A stretch of DNA of 64,000 bases, from contig OZ022260.1 of the NCBI GenBank assembly GCA_963978905.1, positions 11,831,725 through 11,895,724 on the forward strand. The letters are read 5' to 3'. Every line of letters starts with the position of its first letter. Position 1 is the first letter of the stretch. The notes beneath the pieces were generated by a model, which saw only the letters and a list, made by a program, of their open reading frames with translations, did not search any database and was not told where the DNA came from. Source of the DNA: Trichostrongylus colubriformis (lineage: Eukaryota > Nematoda > Chromadorea > Rhabditida > Trichostrongylidae). Of the stretch, positions 56,001 through 64,000 are shown in pieces. The translations under genes and the position numbers were made by a program.

Positions 56001-58194
56001 AAAGCACTGACTTGCACATCGGCTGGTCACCGCAAGTCATTGTATAGGTTACATCACATTCACCAGCCACCACGATTCTGAATGGAACTAGAATGTGCGG
56101 CACATCTCAAGAAGGGCCTATTAACGCCAAAAATTTTATCGTTTTGTTGCAATCTGTGCTGGGTTTTCGTTAACTACTGCCCTCTCATTTTTAATCATTT
56201 TTTCAGAAAAAGTATACGCCAGTTCCTTCATTTACTTGAAGAGTTATCTATACCGCTGTTGATTTTTTCCGCTGGCATTACCGATATAATAGAGGAAGCT
56301 ATTAGGCAGTTATTAGGCCGCTTTCCCCGCAACATAACAATAGCTGCAAACAAAATGTTCTTTGATGAGGTAGGCAAAAAAGTGCTTCTACTGTTCAGAT
56401 AAACATTGATGACTTCTGTCAGTTTCTGTTCACTCTGGGATCGTTCCAGGTCGGTTACGTGATCGGTTTCACCAGTCCACCTGTCCATTCTCAGAACAAA
56501 ACCATGGCTCATCTACGTGATCTCATTCATGGAGTGGATAGGACGTATTCGAGAAAAACTAATGTGATAGTGATAGGTGATAGTGAAACGGATGCTTCCA
56601 TGGTGGATGGATGGCAGGAAAAGAAAGTGCTAAAAATTGGAGTATCGGAAGAAGAGGTCAGTGTTTGTTCACTGGACAACAAAATGTGATTTTATATAAT
56701 AAGTTTTACAATCAGTGCGAAATAGCGCTCAGTTCGTTAGGTACACTTCCGTGTGATCAAGCGATAGCTTCTGGTAAGGGAGAATTGTTTCCTTATTTTG
56801 ACTTTTAAATTTTATTTCAATTTTGCGGCCTTCGGTAATTCAACCTTTTAGACTCCCTCAATATTAGGTTGTACCAAAAGTCTTGTGAGTTTTTCCAGAA
56901 ACATCAATAACTCTTGTTAATTTCGAGACAGATGTAGGCGGTTCAGGAATATGGTAGAAGGTTCCCTAAGCTTTCTAAGAAAGTATATATTGACCCACCA
57001 GATTCCGTGGAGAGAGCTACAATGCCCGTAATACCCACCAAACACACGGTGCCATCTACTGTGAGTGGTCTCGCGGCATTAAAGCGACGGAGGCTTGCGA
57101 CTTCATCAACGCTGTATTGGGGTAGGGATGTGTGAGCTGAGACCGTGCGCCGCTGGTTCATCAGCTTCAGCAACGGCGAGATTGACATGGAAGACAACCC
57201 ACGCTCGGGACTGTGCTACTTTTGGGACGCGGAAGGGATGCTTTTCCACGAGGTGCTCGGCGAGACAGAGACGAGACATACAAGGCGAAACAGTCACAGC
57301 TGTCCTATACATCCGCAGCTTCAGCAGCTCACCATCGTTGTTCGAGAAAAGCGCCGAAGAACGTCCGTGGTCACCTTCCCTCATGACGACGCCCACTCCC
57401 ACGTCGTGAAGAGTACCCAGGCCAAGCTACAGGAGCTTGGCTGGGATGTCCTGCCCCACCCGCTATAAACTCCAGACATTGCTCTTCTGACTCACCTTTC
57501 CCATCCTCTGAAATCTTTCCGAACCAAGAGGAAATTCGTTGATTATGAGGCTTGCAAAGGCGATTGCTAACTTCTTCGACCCTCAGAACCCAGAGTTTTT
57601 GAAGGAGAGAATCAAGGATGTGCCTGTGTGGTGGCATGGTATTGTCGATAACATTGGTGAATACGTTGTTGCCTATCTGTCGTTTGTTGGGAGAAATAAT
57701 AATAGAAAGTGATGATAAAAAAAAATCCTACTAGACTTTTGGTACAACGTAATAGATTTATAGATGGACTGGTAAGAGAAAGAGGGTACATGGCAATCCG
57801 TCTACCCTTGAACGGGATCGCACCGATATGGTGAAATTCTGCGGTATTACGTAAGGCTGAGCTTATACCTTTTTTGCCTTTTAGAAGTCATACGGAGAGA
57901 AATTATTCACATGAATTTTTTTTCTGGCGATGTGGCGAGACGTAATCTGGTACCATGGCTATGATTTTTTTTCTGCGAGGGCAGTCGTTTCCAAAAACCT
58001 TTCAAAGCAAGGGATATCTTTAGGAGCTAGTTCATAATTAGGAATTACTACTTTCAAGCATCCACTGAAATCTACCAATTTTTCTTTTATTACAGATGCC
58101 GTTGTTGAAATCATTCGATATTGTCATAACAAGCAATGACTGCAGTCGACTGAATGATCTCGTCAGATATCTTACATCACCGCAACAGCTTTAA
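53059..58194 (+). CDS. Cytosolic 5'-nucleotidase III-like (NT5C3/UMPH-1) HAD phosphatase, 5' end incomplete
   Basis: HAD-fold nucleotidase; family members dephosphorylate pyrimidine nucleoside monophosphates (UMP, CMP) or m7GMP in the cytosol. Exons: 53059-53196, 53259-~53354, 55457-55539, 55621-55710, 56207-56369, 56450-56656, 58096-58194; all listed junctions keep phase. Motif I is VVADFDYTLTL (nucleophile and acid Asp). The cap has NYETVLSN and GWWNASHDIIIRSM. Motif II is IPLLIFSAGITDIIEE. NKMFF and GFTSPPVHSQNKTM follow, with the Lys-bearing region. Motif IV is IVIGDSETDASMVDG. It ends DLVRYLTSPQQL-stop. The initiator ATG was not found: an open frame at 52917 is out of phase with 53059, and the first in-frame ATG is near 53101. 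Almost every large intron holds a mobile element (54003, 55858, 56864). AATAAA at 58280. Confidence 0.88.
54003..55420. mobile_element. Palindromic mariner derivative (carrying a nested element)
   Basis: The ends TTAGGTTGTCGGGAAAGTTC and GAACTTTCCCGACAACCTAA are preceded by TA (right flank TG). After removing the insert at 54089-54835, the left arm (54003-54088 plus 54836-55050) and right arm (55110-55420) are long inverted copies. Both arms encode the same transposase C-terminal stretch in opposite directions: on the plus strand EWAVLPHPSYSPDLAPSDYH at about 55128-55190, and the mirror near 55030-54970. It lies in the nucleotidase intron 53355-55456. Confidence 0.85.
54089..54835. mobile_element. 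Tc1/mariner-like non-autonomous element nested in the palindromic mariner
   Basis: The ends CAGGGGGTGCCAAAAAAAA and TTTTTTTTGGCACCCCCTG are flanked by TA (54087-54088, 54836-54837). Collinear with 33990-34726. It interrupts the left arm of the host element, so it inserted later. Confidence 0.88.
55858..56140 (+). repeat. tRNA-derived SINE, plus copy
   Basis: Starts GGGCGGAGGTGGTATACTGA (A-box-like) and has the degraded B-box GGGGATCGATACCGC. The body contains GCCAACCGAGCCTTCCATCC and TGGGAGGATAAAAGCACTGA, and ends AACGCCAAAAATTTTATC. It sits in the nucleotidase intron 55711-56206. Confidence 0.82.
56864..57752 (+). mobile_element. Mariner element with decayed, internally deleted transposase
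   Basis: The ends TTAGGTTGTACCAAAAG and CTTTTGGTACAACGTAA are flanked by TA on both sides. Broken frames keep mariner signatures: VRRWFISFSNGEIDMEDNPRSG (about 57140-57205), THSH VVKSTQAKLQELGWD and VLPHPL before the stop (about 57395-57468), then KAIANFFDPQNPEFLKERI near 57550. The middle with the first catalytic Asp is shortened. It sits in the nucleotidase intron 56657-58095. Confidence 0.9.
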
Positions 58195-58279
58195 GCATTG
58201 GAATGCTTGCATAGTATTTTGAAAGTATGGCTTTAATGAATGTGCATAATAATAACAGTGTAAAATGGAAGATAGGCTC

Positions 58280-58285
58280 AATAAA
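58280..58285 (+). terminator. Poly(A) signal AATAAA of the nucleotidase gene
   Basis: Canonical hexamer 86 bases after the TAA at 58192-58194. Confidence 0.7.
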
Positions 58286-58540
58286 AGTGATATGCAAGAG
58301 CAGACTCTATAGAAGTTACTTTGTTTTCAATAGGTTCAACTCTGTGTTATGTAAACTATTTCGTTTTAAACTTCATTTTGATGTAGGACGAAGATTGAGT
58401 ACGAGTGGTAAAGAATGATAAAAGGTTCTTAGGCAAGAAGTGATCTGTAGATGTTGGTAGAAGTGGTGATTACATCGGAGAAACTAACGTCATTTGGGGA
58501 AACCACATCGGAGACATGAAAAAAAACGTGTTGAACCGGT

Positions 58541-58546
58541 TTTATT
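58541..58546 (-). terminator. Poly(A) signal AATAAA on the minus strand
   Basis: TTTATT on the plus strand, 265 bases beyond the minus-strand stop at 58811. It supports a 3' end converging on the nucleotidase gene. Confidence 0.5.
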
Positions 58547-58810
58547 CAATCATTTGCTGATAATTCACGATGAGGTACGGTTGTCCTTTCTCTGCCTTCG
58601 TTGAAGAGATCTCTCAATGCTATTTCTCGATTCCGAATTTAGAGAAACCTGTAGTTATTCTATATTACCAATATTCTATGTTTACGTAGAAACCAAGATC
58701 AGAGTTCTGTTGCATGATGCGTAAAATGCTAACGATGTACACTGATAATCTATACCGCTTAAAATCCTGTGCTCTAAAAATGCGTATTGATTTTACGCTT
58801 GTGTTTTCGA

Positions 58811-59028
58811 TTACTCATTTCTCGTGTACGTCCACCGACTTGATTTAGCACTTATCTTGTACTCATCACATTTGTCACATCCACAGTTGCACTTGAAGAA
58901 AACCCATAAAGGTGAATGGTGATGTGTGGTGTAAAGATCAGCCATAATCAATTTCTCCAGCATGCATTCAACTCGGACCGATGGTCCCAGAACATGCAAG
59001 TTCTTGCAAAATAAGTTGTGAGAACCAG
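58811..59028 (-). CDS. Unrecognised Cys-containing C-terminal exon, minus strand
   Basis: On the minus strand a TTCAG acceptor ends at 59029. The exon opens with two bases and then 71 codons to TAA at 58811-58813. It reads NLFCKNLHVLGPSV, ECMLEKLIMADLYTTHHH, SPLWVFFKCNCGCDKCDEYK, then a basic end. The amphipathic MLEKLIMADLYTTH segment and the clustered CNCGCDKC look like real protein, and a minus-strand AATAAA lies downstream. I cannot name the family. Upstream exons would be beyond the MITE cluster at 59.1-60.3 kb; a candidate is at 60595-60890. Confidence 0.55.
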
Positions 59029-59107
59029 CTGAAGTTCAGTGTTCCATCCACTCACATGGTTTAGTATGCATTGACTGGGAGGCTGGGGAATATGCCTCGA
59101 TGAATTA

Positions 59108-59253
59108 TGCCGCGTTCATACTTTGCGCCGACAGGGCGTGGCTGTGTTCACACGCGGCGAGGCAACGTGGCACGGGGGAGGTGCAGAGACGATGCAGACA
59201 GCGAGACAGGGTGGCACGCCCTGCCGCCGGCACCACAAAGCATGAACGTGGCC
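59108..59253. repeat. MITE, GGCCGCGTTCATACT family, TTA duplication
   Basis: The ends TGCCGCGTTCATACTTTGCG and GCATGAACGTGGCC are flanked by TTA (59105-59107, 59254-59256). Interior GACAGGGCGTGGC and GAGGCAACGTGGCACGGGGG. Confidence 0.82.
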
Positions 59254-59656
59254 TTAGGTTGTATCGCGCACTATCTGGAGCCCCCTTCCTGCGGCTCCCA
59301 TCATAAAAGTTTTTTTTATGAAAATTGCAAAAATAAGACACCGAACAATTCTTTTTTTTTTGATCACCTCGCGACTGTAGGCCGGGAGAACTTGGCAAGC
59401 TGCTCATAAAGCACCTGAGGGAGAGGGGAACAATATAATAATATAGGGTGCGACAAAGTTATTGTTTACCACCTGAGAAAATCTTACCATTTTAACTGGA
59501 AAGAAGGCTTCAACAAGAGTTCCGCAAAAACATGATTTATGAACATTTCATAATTGTCCCCGGAATTTGATAAGATCGCGCTCATACAACCACAAAAACG
59601 GCGCGGGAATAACAAGTGTCATCGGACGCAGATGACCGCCGTACAAATCGTCCTAA

Positions 59657-59825
59657 AGGCGCGTTCATACTTTGCGGTACCGCCGGCAGGGCGGCTGCGT
59701 GTCTCTGCCCTCCACCCGTGGCACACTGTCTCGTTGCCTGCGTCGTCTCTGCGCCTCCCCGTGCCACTCTGCCTCGCTGCCTGTAAACGAACCACGCTCT
59801 GCCGGCGCAAAATATGAACGCGACC
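59657..59825. repeat. MITE, GGCCGCGTTCATACT family, TAA duplication
   Basis: The ends AGGCGCGTTCATACTTTGCG and ATATGAACGCGACC are flanked by TAA (59654-59656, 59826-59828). It is only 14 bp from the next copy. Confidence 0.82.
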
Positions 59826-59839
59826 TAAGGCGGTCGTTA

Positions 59840-60138
59840 GGCCGCTTTCATACTTTGCGCACCGACGCCGTCACTGGCGGCGACGGCGTATACACGAAGC
59901 GGCCACGATCATCATATTGGCACAGCGCCAAGATTCGAAGCGGCCACAATCGCCATACTGTAGTGTGATTAGGTCAAGAATCTTGCAAACGCTGCGCATT
60001 ATCTGGACGCCGTGTCGGCGGCGGGCAAATGGTTGCGTGAGTTCGACGCCGTCACCGCAGATGACGGCGTCGAACTCACGGCAAATTAACGCCGTCGCCG
60101 CCGGTGACGGCGTCGGTGCGCAATGTATGAAAGCGGCC
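59840..60138. repeat. MITE with GACGGCGTC hairpins, same end type
   Basis: The ends GGCCGCTTTCATACTTTGCG and CGCAATGTATGAAAGCGGCC lie next to TTA and TTG. The interior is built from GACGCCGTC palindromes, including a hairpin at 60038-60080 with stem GTGAGTTCGACGCCGTCA. A related piece is at 16040-16530. Directly after it (60140-60256) is half of a 24077-type copy ending GACGGCGGCC. Confidence 0.8.
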
Positions 60139-60594
60139 TTGGACATCGCTTGCGATTCTGCCATTTGCGACTTCGCTTTTTCGCATGCAATACTGCGATC
60201 TTGGGGCGAAATCGCAGAATTTGGAATTGAGAAAACTGCGAAATCTGACGGCGGCCTAAACTTTCGTCAGAGTAAACTTCAGAAAATCGAGTAAATTGTT
60301 AAGAATAGTGCAGGCTTTGCCCTCCAAGATACTCTTGGAAGAATGTTGAGCTGGTTTAATACATATTTATGTTGCTTTGTGGTTATTGCTACGAAATCGA
60401 AGAAATCGTGGAGACTGCCCTGGGCCACCGTTGCCGCAGTCACATCTTGCGGTTTGGGGCTGGTTCTTGCTGGAGGATATACGAATTAAGGTGAGATATT
60501 ACCTTGTCGTGTGCGTGTCCTCTCATGACGTCGTCGAATCATTTCTGGTGATTGGTTTTGACTCGAATATTGTCGCATTAGCGGAGTTTTGGTA

Positions 60595-60890
60595 CTACGC
60601 CGCACCGTCTTGTAGCAACGCCCTCCACACTGCTCGGCTGTTGAGCTGCTCGTCTATTCCATTGAGGGCATCGTGAAGAGCTAAGCCTGCGTCGCTCCTC
60701 ACAATCCAATGGCTTTTTTGAGGCCACTCCTTCGAGAGCATGGGACAATTTGTGCGGCGATCACCTACGACAAGCAGACGCTTTTCCTCGTCCTCTTTGT
60801 CAATGTGTCCGATCCATGGGGGCGTCATATAGAATTCTGGGTGCATATTATGATATGTTAGTTGGGGCTGTTTGCTGATCACAGAAACCC
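60595..60890 (-). CDS. Possible minus-strand exon, unrecognised
   Basis: The minus strand is open for about 95 codons after a GATCAG acceptor-like site. It reads YHNMHPEFYMTPPWIGHIDK, KRLLVVGDRRTNCPM, SKEWPQKSHWIVRSDAGLAL, ending at a TAG. The composition is protein-like and no repeat copy was seen in the window, but donor, phase and family are unknown. It could belong with the exon at 58811-59028 or be chance. Confidence 0.28.
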
Positions 60891-60937
60891 AGTGGAACTC
60901 ATGCTAATACTCTTTTTCTTCCGCGTACGAAAATGTT

Positions 60938-61228
60938 TTGGGTGTGGGTAGTGCAGTGACAGGTGGCGCGCACTTCCACTCTCATGGTACGGGGGTCAAA
61001 TGCCGCATCAACGCTTGCCCAGGCCAGCTAAGCTTTCCACTCCTCCTCTTTATGTGGGTGATTTGGTATTAGACTCGTCTGTGAGGATGAATGCGCTGAC
61101 TTGTCCATCGGCTAGCTCCCGCAAATCTTTGTATAGGTCAAATCGCATTCGTCTGCACCCACGAATCTGGATGGAAGTGGAATACGCCGTGCATCCCACA
61201 GAAGGGATTGACGCCAAAAACTTAATCC
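60938..61228 (+). repeat. tRNA-derived SINE, plus copy
   Basis: Starts near GGGTAGTGCAGTGACAGGTG, with B-box-like GGGGGTCAAATGCCGC. It shares GCATCAACGC, TTTCCACTCC and ACGCCAAAAACTTAATCC with the copy at 55858. Confidence 0.78.
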
Positions 61229-61229
61229 T

Positions 61230-62363
61230 TCTGTGATAAGGCTTTGTAAAGCGGCCAATGCTTTTGCCGCATCCTGTAGATGCAACGATGAACGCCGGAT
61301 TTCGGTGAGACACCAGAATAATGGGTGTTGGATTTGGGCCCGCGTAAAAATGGTTCCATTTGCAGAAGTAAATTGTTTTGATTTACTTACTGAACTAAAC
61401 AAAAAGAAATCAAAAGAACAGAATTTATGTGATCTCTCCGATGTGGCCCACACATTTCACATGCTGTTCCGCTGTGAATGTCGGGTTCGCCGAGAGCAAA
61501 CCGGCTTCTCCCTCACAGCTGTGTATTGATTGCTGTCTCGTTGGTGTATGTGTTGCGGCATGCATTCTTTCAACGTACACTGGAGCATGCATCACGAATG
61601 ATCCCTGAATAAAACCCCTCCCTCCAGTGCCAGAAAACTCTTTTTGTATGACGTAAAGCTGAAATATCCTTTAGAGTGCGCGGTAGTCAGCTGTTTTGCC
61701 AGTCCTTGTTTTTGTTAGATTTTTTGCTGCTTCATATTGCTTCAGAAAAAAACCACAAAAATTTTCTGGGGAAATTATTTTGCGATTTGTTTTATTTTTA
61801 AGATTTTACTTCAGTTTCATAGATTCACCTTCAATTCACCAGTTCTATTTTGGGCATTTAACCAGTTTTTGGGAACTGATGGCTATGATCAGCAAACATC
61901 TGTTTACGATGCCGGTTTATTGTTTACTCTCACTTATCTGTGTACTTTGAGCTCATTGACGTTACCATTTTCAGTTCCCACTGATAGCAATCACTGCAGG
62001 TTTTCGTATCGTTCTATTTTCGTCCTTTTCCATCTTGGGTTGTTCTTTTTCGATTTCTACATGTTGCATTGGTTTGTAATGAAGTGGCCAAAAGCGCCTT
62101 TGCTGCTTATACACTCTGTGAGATCAAATCTAAACCAGCTAAACATGTCCTCTTTGTAACCTCAGAGTCGTTGTACGGTATTAAGCAAGTGTAGAAAGCT
62201 TTGAACACCCTTGCAGCCCTTACCTCATTAAATTCGCTTTGGAATTCAGCAGTTCACGTGAAAGTCTTATTCGTGATTGCGTGCCCTCCCCTCCTCCTCC
62301 TCCTCCTCCCCCCCCCCCCCCCCCCCCAACTGCGGAATCCAGTCTCTTTCAACAGCAACCATA
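61230..62363. other. Stretch without a supported gene
   Basis: AT-rich. The longest open frame (61737-62159, +) is T-rich and hydrophobic with no motif. No splice structure was recognised. A long C run lies at about 62309-62327. Confidence 0.4.
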
Positions 62364-62888
62364 TTAGGTTGTCCGGAAAGTAATAAGACAGATTCGGAAG
62401 TACTACGTAGTACTACCACTTTACCTGACGCATGAAGAACATCGTGTACCGTGGAACTGTAACGTCAGATTATTCTTCACAAATGGCAAGTATAAGGTGT
62501 TTCTTTTGCGTGGGTGGACGTTCCGATCGACTATAGTTTCAAGACATTTTTCGAACTTACCGTACCATTGGAAGCGCGTCGCTCAAGGAGGTGCTTGATC
62601 CTGCATTTCCTCCAGCAAAAGCCGATGGGCCCCATCCGCGGATTTGCCGGAACGATAGTGTAGAAGGAGAGCTACCTGATATAGCCTTTTCTTCTGGTCC
62701 ATCTCTGGCACGTTAGTAAAAGATGAAGACAGTGTGGACCATACTCTCTTGATGGCGTATATGTACGGGTCGTCTAACCTAAATTCCAGAATTTTGGCTT
62801 CTTACGACTTCGACGTCATAAAATATATGCTGTCAAATCTCACCACTGCATTTGTCTCATTACAAATTTGTCGTTCCGGACAACTTAA
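62364..62888. mobile_element. Short mariner-type MITE
   Basis: The ends TTAGGTTGTCCGGAAAG and GTTCCGGACAACTTAA are inverted and flanked by TA (62362-62363, 62889-62890). At 525 bp no transposase motif is recognised. Confidence 0.72.
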
Positions 62889-63676
62889 TAGTTCCCACAT
62901 TACACACCGAGCGCAGTCCTTTTCCTGTACAGCGTTCAGTTTCAACTTACGTTATGCTGATTTTGAGGGCGCAAAAACCTTCAGTGAATCATTTTTCGTG
63001 AAGGGCAATGTCGCGTCCTGAAAGGCTCATAAGGCTGCGTGATCAAATCCCGGCTCAAAGTGGTCTGATGCTACTTTCTCCTTATGAATCAGTTGATTCG
63101 GCCCTGACTAAAAAGAGCTTGTGAGGTAATATCGCTACATATCGTGACATGACTGCACGTATTCGTGGCATATTTTTTGCAATTCTGAGTACCGGTTCGA
63201 TTTTTCGAGAATTTCCTGCCTGCGAGTACTTATTTGATTTCTTACTCTTTTTTTTCGGATGGAGGTGTAATCGAATTCCTTCTTCCTTGAATATATACCA
63301 GGGAACGCAAGTTCCCTACCAATCGGTTGAGCTGCTGAATTCTTCGTGAGTTGCATGGGCTCTTCACGAGACATGTGACGCAAGCATTTACAGCAGTACT
63401 CCACCACTCAAAGAGTTTGCCGAAAGTTTTTTGGAATCTCGTTCGCTCCTCTTCCACCCCCATATACTCGTGCCAAGTGGTACTTGTCGAAAAAAGTTTT
63501 TCAGTTGTTCAAACAACAAAAATGTCTCGTGGATGAAAGGAATGATATATATTCATTATTACTATACATACATATATATCTGGACTATTATAATGCCCAA
63601 CCTCATGAGAACGAGTGACAATAAAAATAAGCAAAAAAAATTATTCGAGAAATGCATCAAATTTCTACAATCAAAA

Positions 63677-64000
63677 CTACCATAATGTTTCGGTAGGAAT
63701 TCCATGAGTGTTGGCTGCACTCGCAACCAACAGTTTGGGATCTTTTAGTTCCTGAGTCAAGGATGACACACATATCGATCGAAAGAGCGAACGCATCCCC
63801 TCATTGCGAGTCGGGATTTTCGGTGGATCGGCGATACGCCATTCCTTTGCTAAGCAGGCACCCGAACGATCGGGGTGAATAGATCCAAGCCAAAATTGCA
63901 GAACAAAAGCCACTAGCAGAAAGGCCGGATGTACGCGAGACTGCCGCCCGTATCAAGGTGGATCTCTGTTCTTCAAGTGGTGTACGCAATACCATCGATT
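63677..64000 (-). CDS. Possible minus-strand exon running off the window
   Basis: On the minus strand an open frame reads HPAFLLVAFVLQFWLGSIHP, then ACLAKEWRIADPPKIP, MRSLFRSICVSSL, and ends HGIPTETLW-stop at 63677. The hydrophobic start could be a signal peptide or membrane segment. No family was recognised and the true border is beyond 64000. A second minus frame is also open at 63801-63995, so this is weak. Confidence 0.3.

Noticed and set aside
61737..62159. 140-codon hydrophobic open frame
   Set aside because: T-rich sequence easily gives Phe/Leu-rich frames. No splice signals, motif or repeat copy support it.

Overview
The window looks like nuclear DNA of a nematode, most likely a strongylid or other clade V worm (hookworm-like). 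The genes are split into many short exons with TTTCAG-type acceptors. One gene has a trans-splice-like acceptor 2 bases before its ATG. All clear protein families are metazoan, and the gaps are full of small DNA transposons. I see no bacterial operon, CRISPR array, rRNA or intact tRNA gene. Species assignment is inference.

Layout: 1-1658 has no supported gene. 1659-17519 (+) is a 24-exon M1 zinc aminopeptidase with an N-terminal membrane anchor. 19151-19824 (-) holds two phase-matched exons of a gene I do not recognise. 22711-37228 (+) is a bestrophin anion channel with a long, exon-fragmented cytoplasmic tail. An in-character Ser/Thr/Pro-rich last exon lies at 45436-45752, after about 8 kb of repeats. 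48677-50488 (+) is the small subunit of splicing factor U2AF (U2AF35, uaf-2 type). 53059-58194 (+) is a cytosolic 5'-nucleotidase III (NT5C3/HAD) gene. Its 3' end faces a minus-strand exon at 58811-59028, each with its own AATAAA. 59 kb to the end is mostly repeats with weak minus-strand coding hints.

Exon borders of the main genes were chosen from splice signals and checked for reading phase. Nearly all junctions agree; the exceptions are stated in each entry.

The mobile DNA is the richest part. It includes (i) a MITE family starting GGGTGTGTG with 9-bp target duplications; (ii) a second MITE family starting GGCCGCGTTCATACT with 3-bp TNA duplications, one copy being an almost perfect hairpin; (iii) several mariner derivatives, one palindromic and carrying another element nested inside it; (iv) tRNA-derived SINEs; (v) an internally deleted piggyBac-like element with ~435-bp inverted ends; (vi) a GIY-YIG (Penelope-like) remnant; (vii) foldback elements. 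A degenerate tandem repeat at 44.6-45.3 kb is packed with TTATCA (TGATAA, GATA-type) motifs. The genes do not form one pathway.
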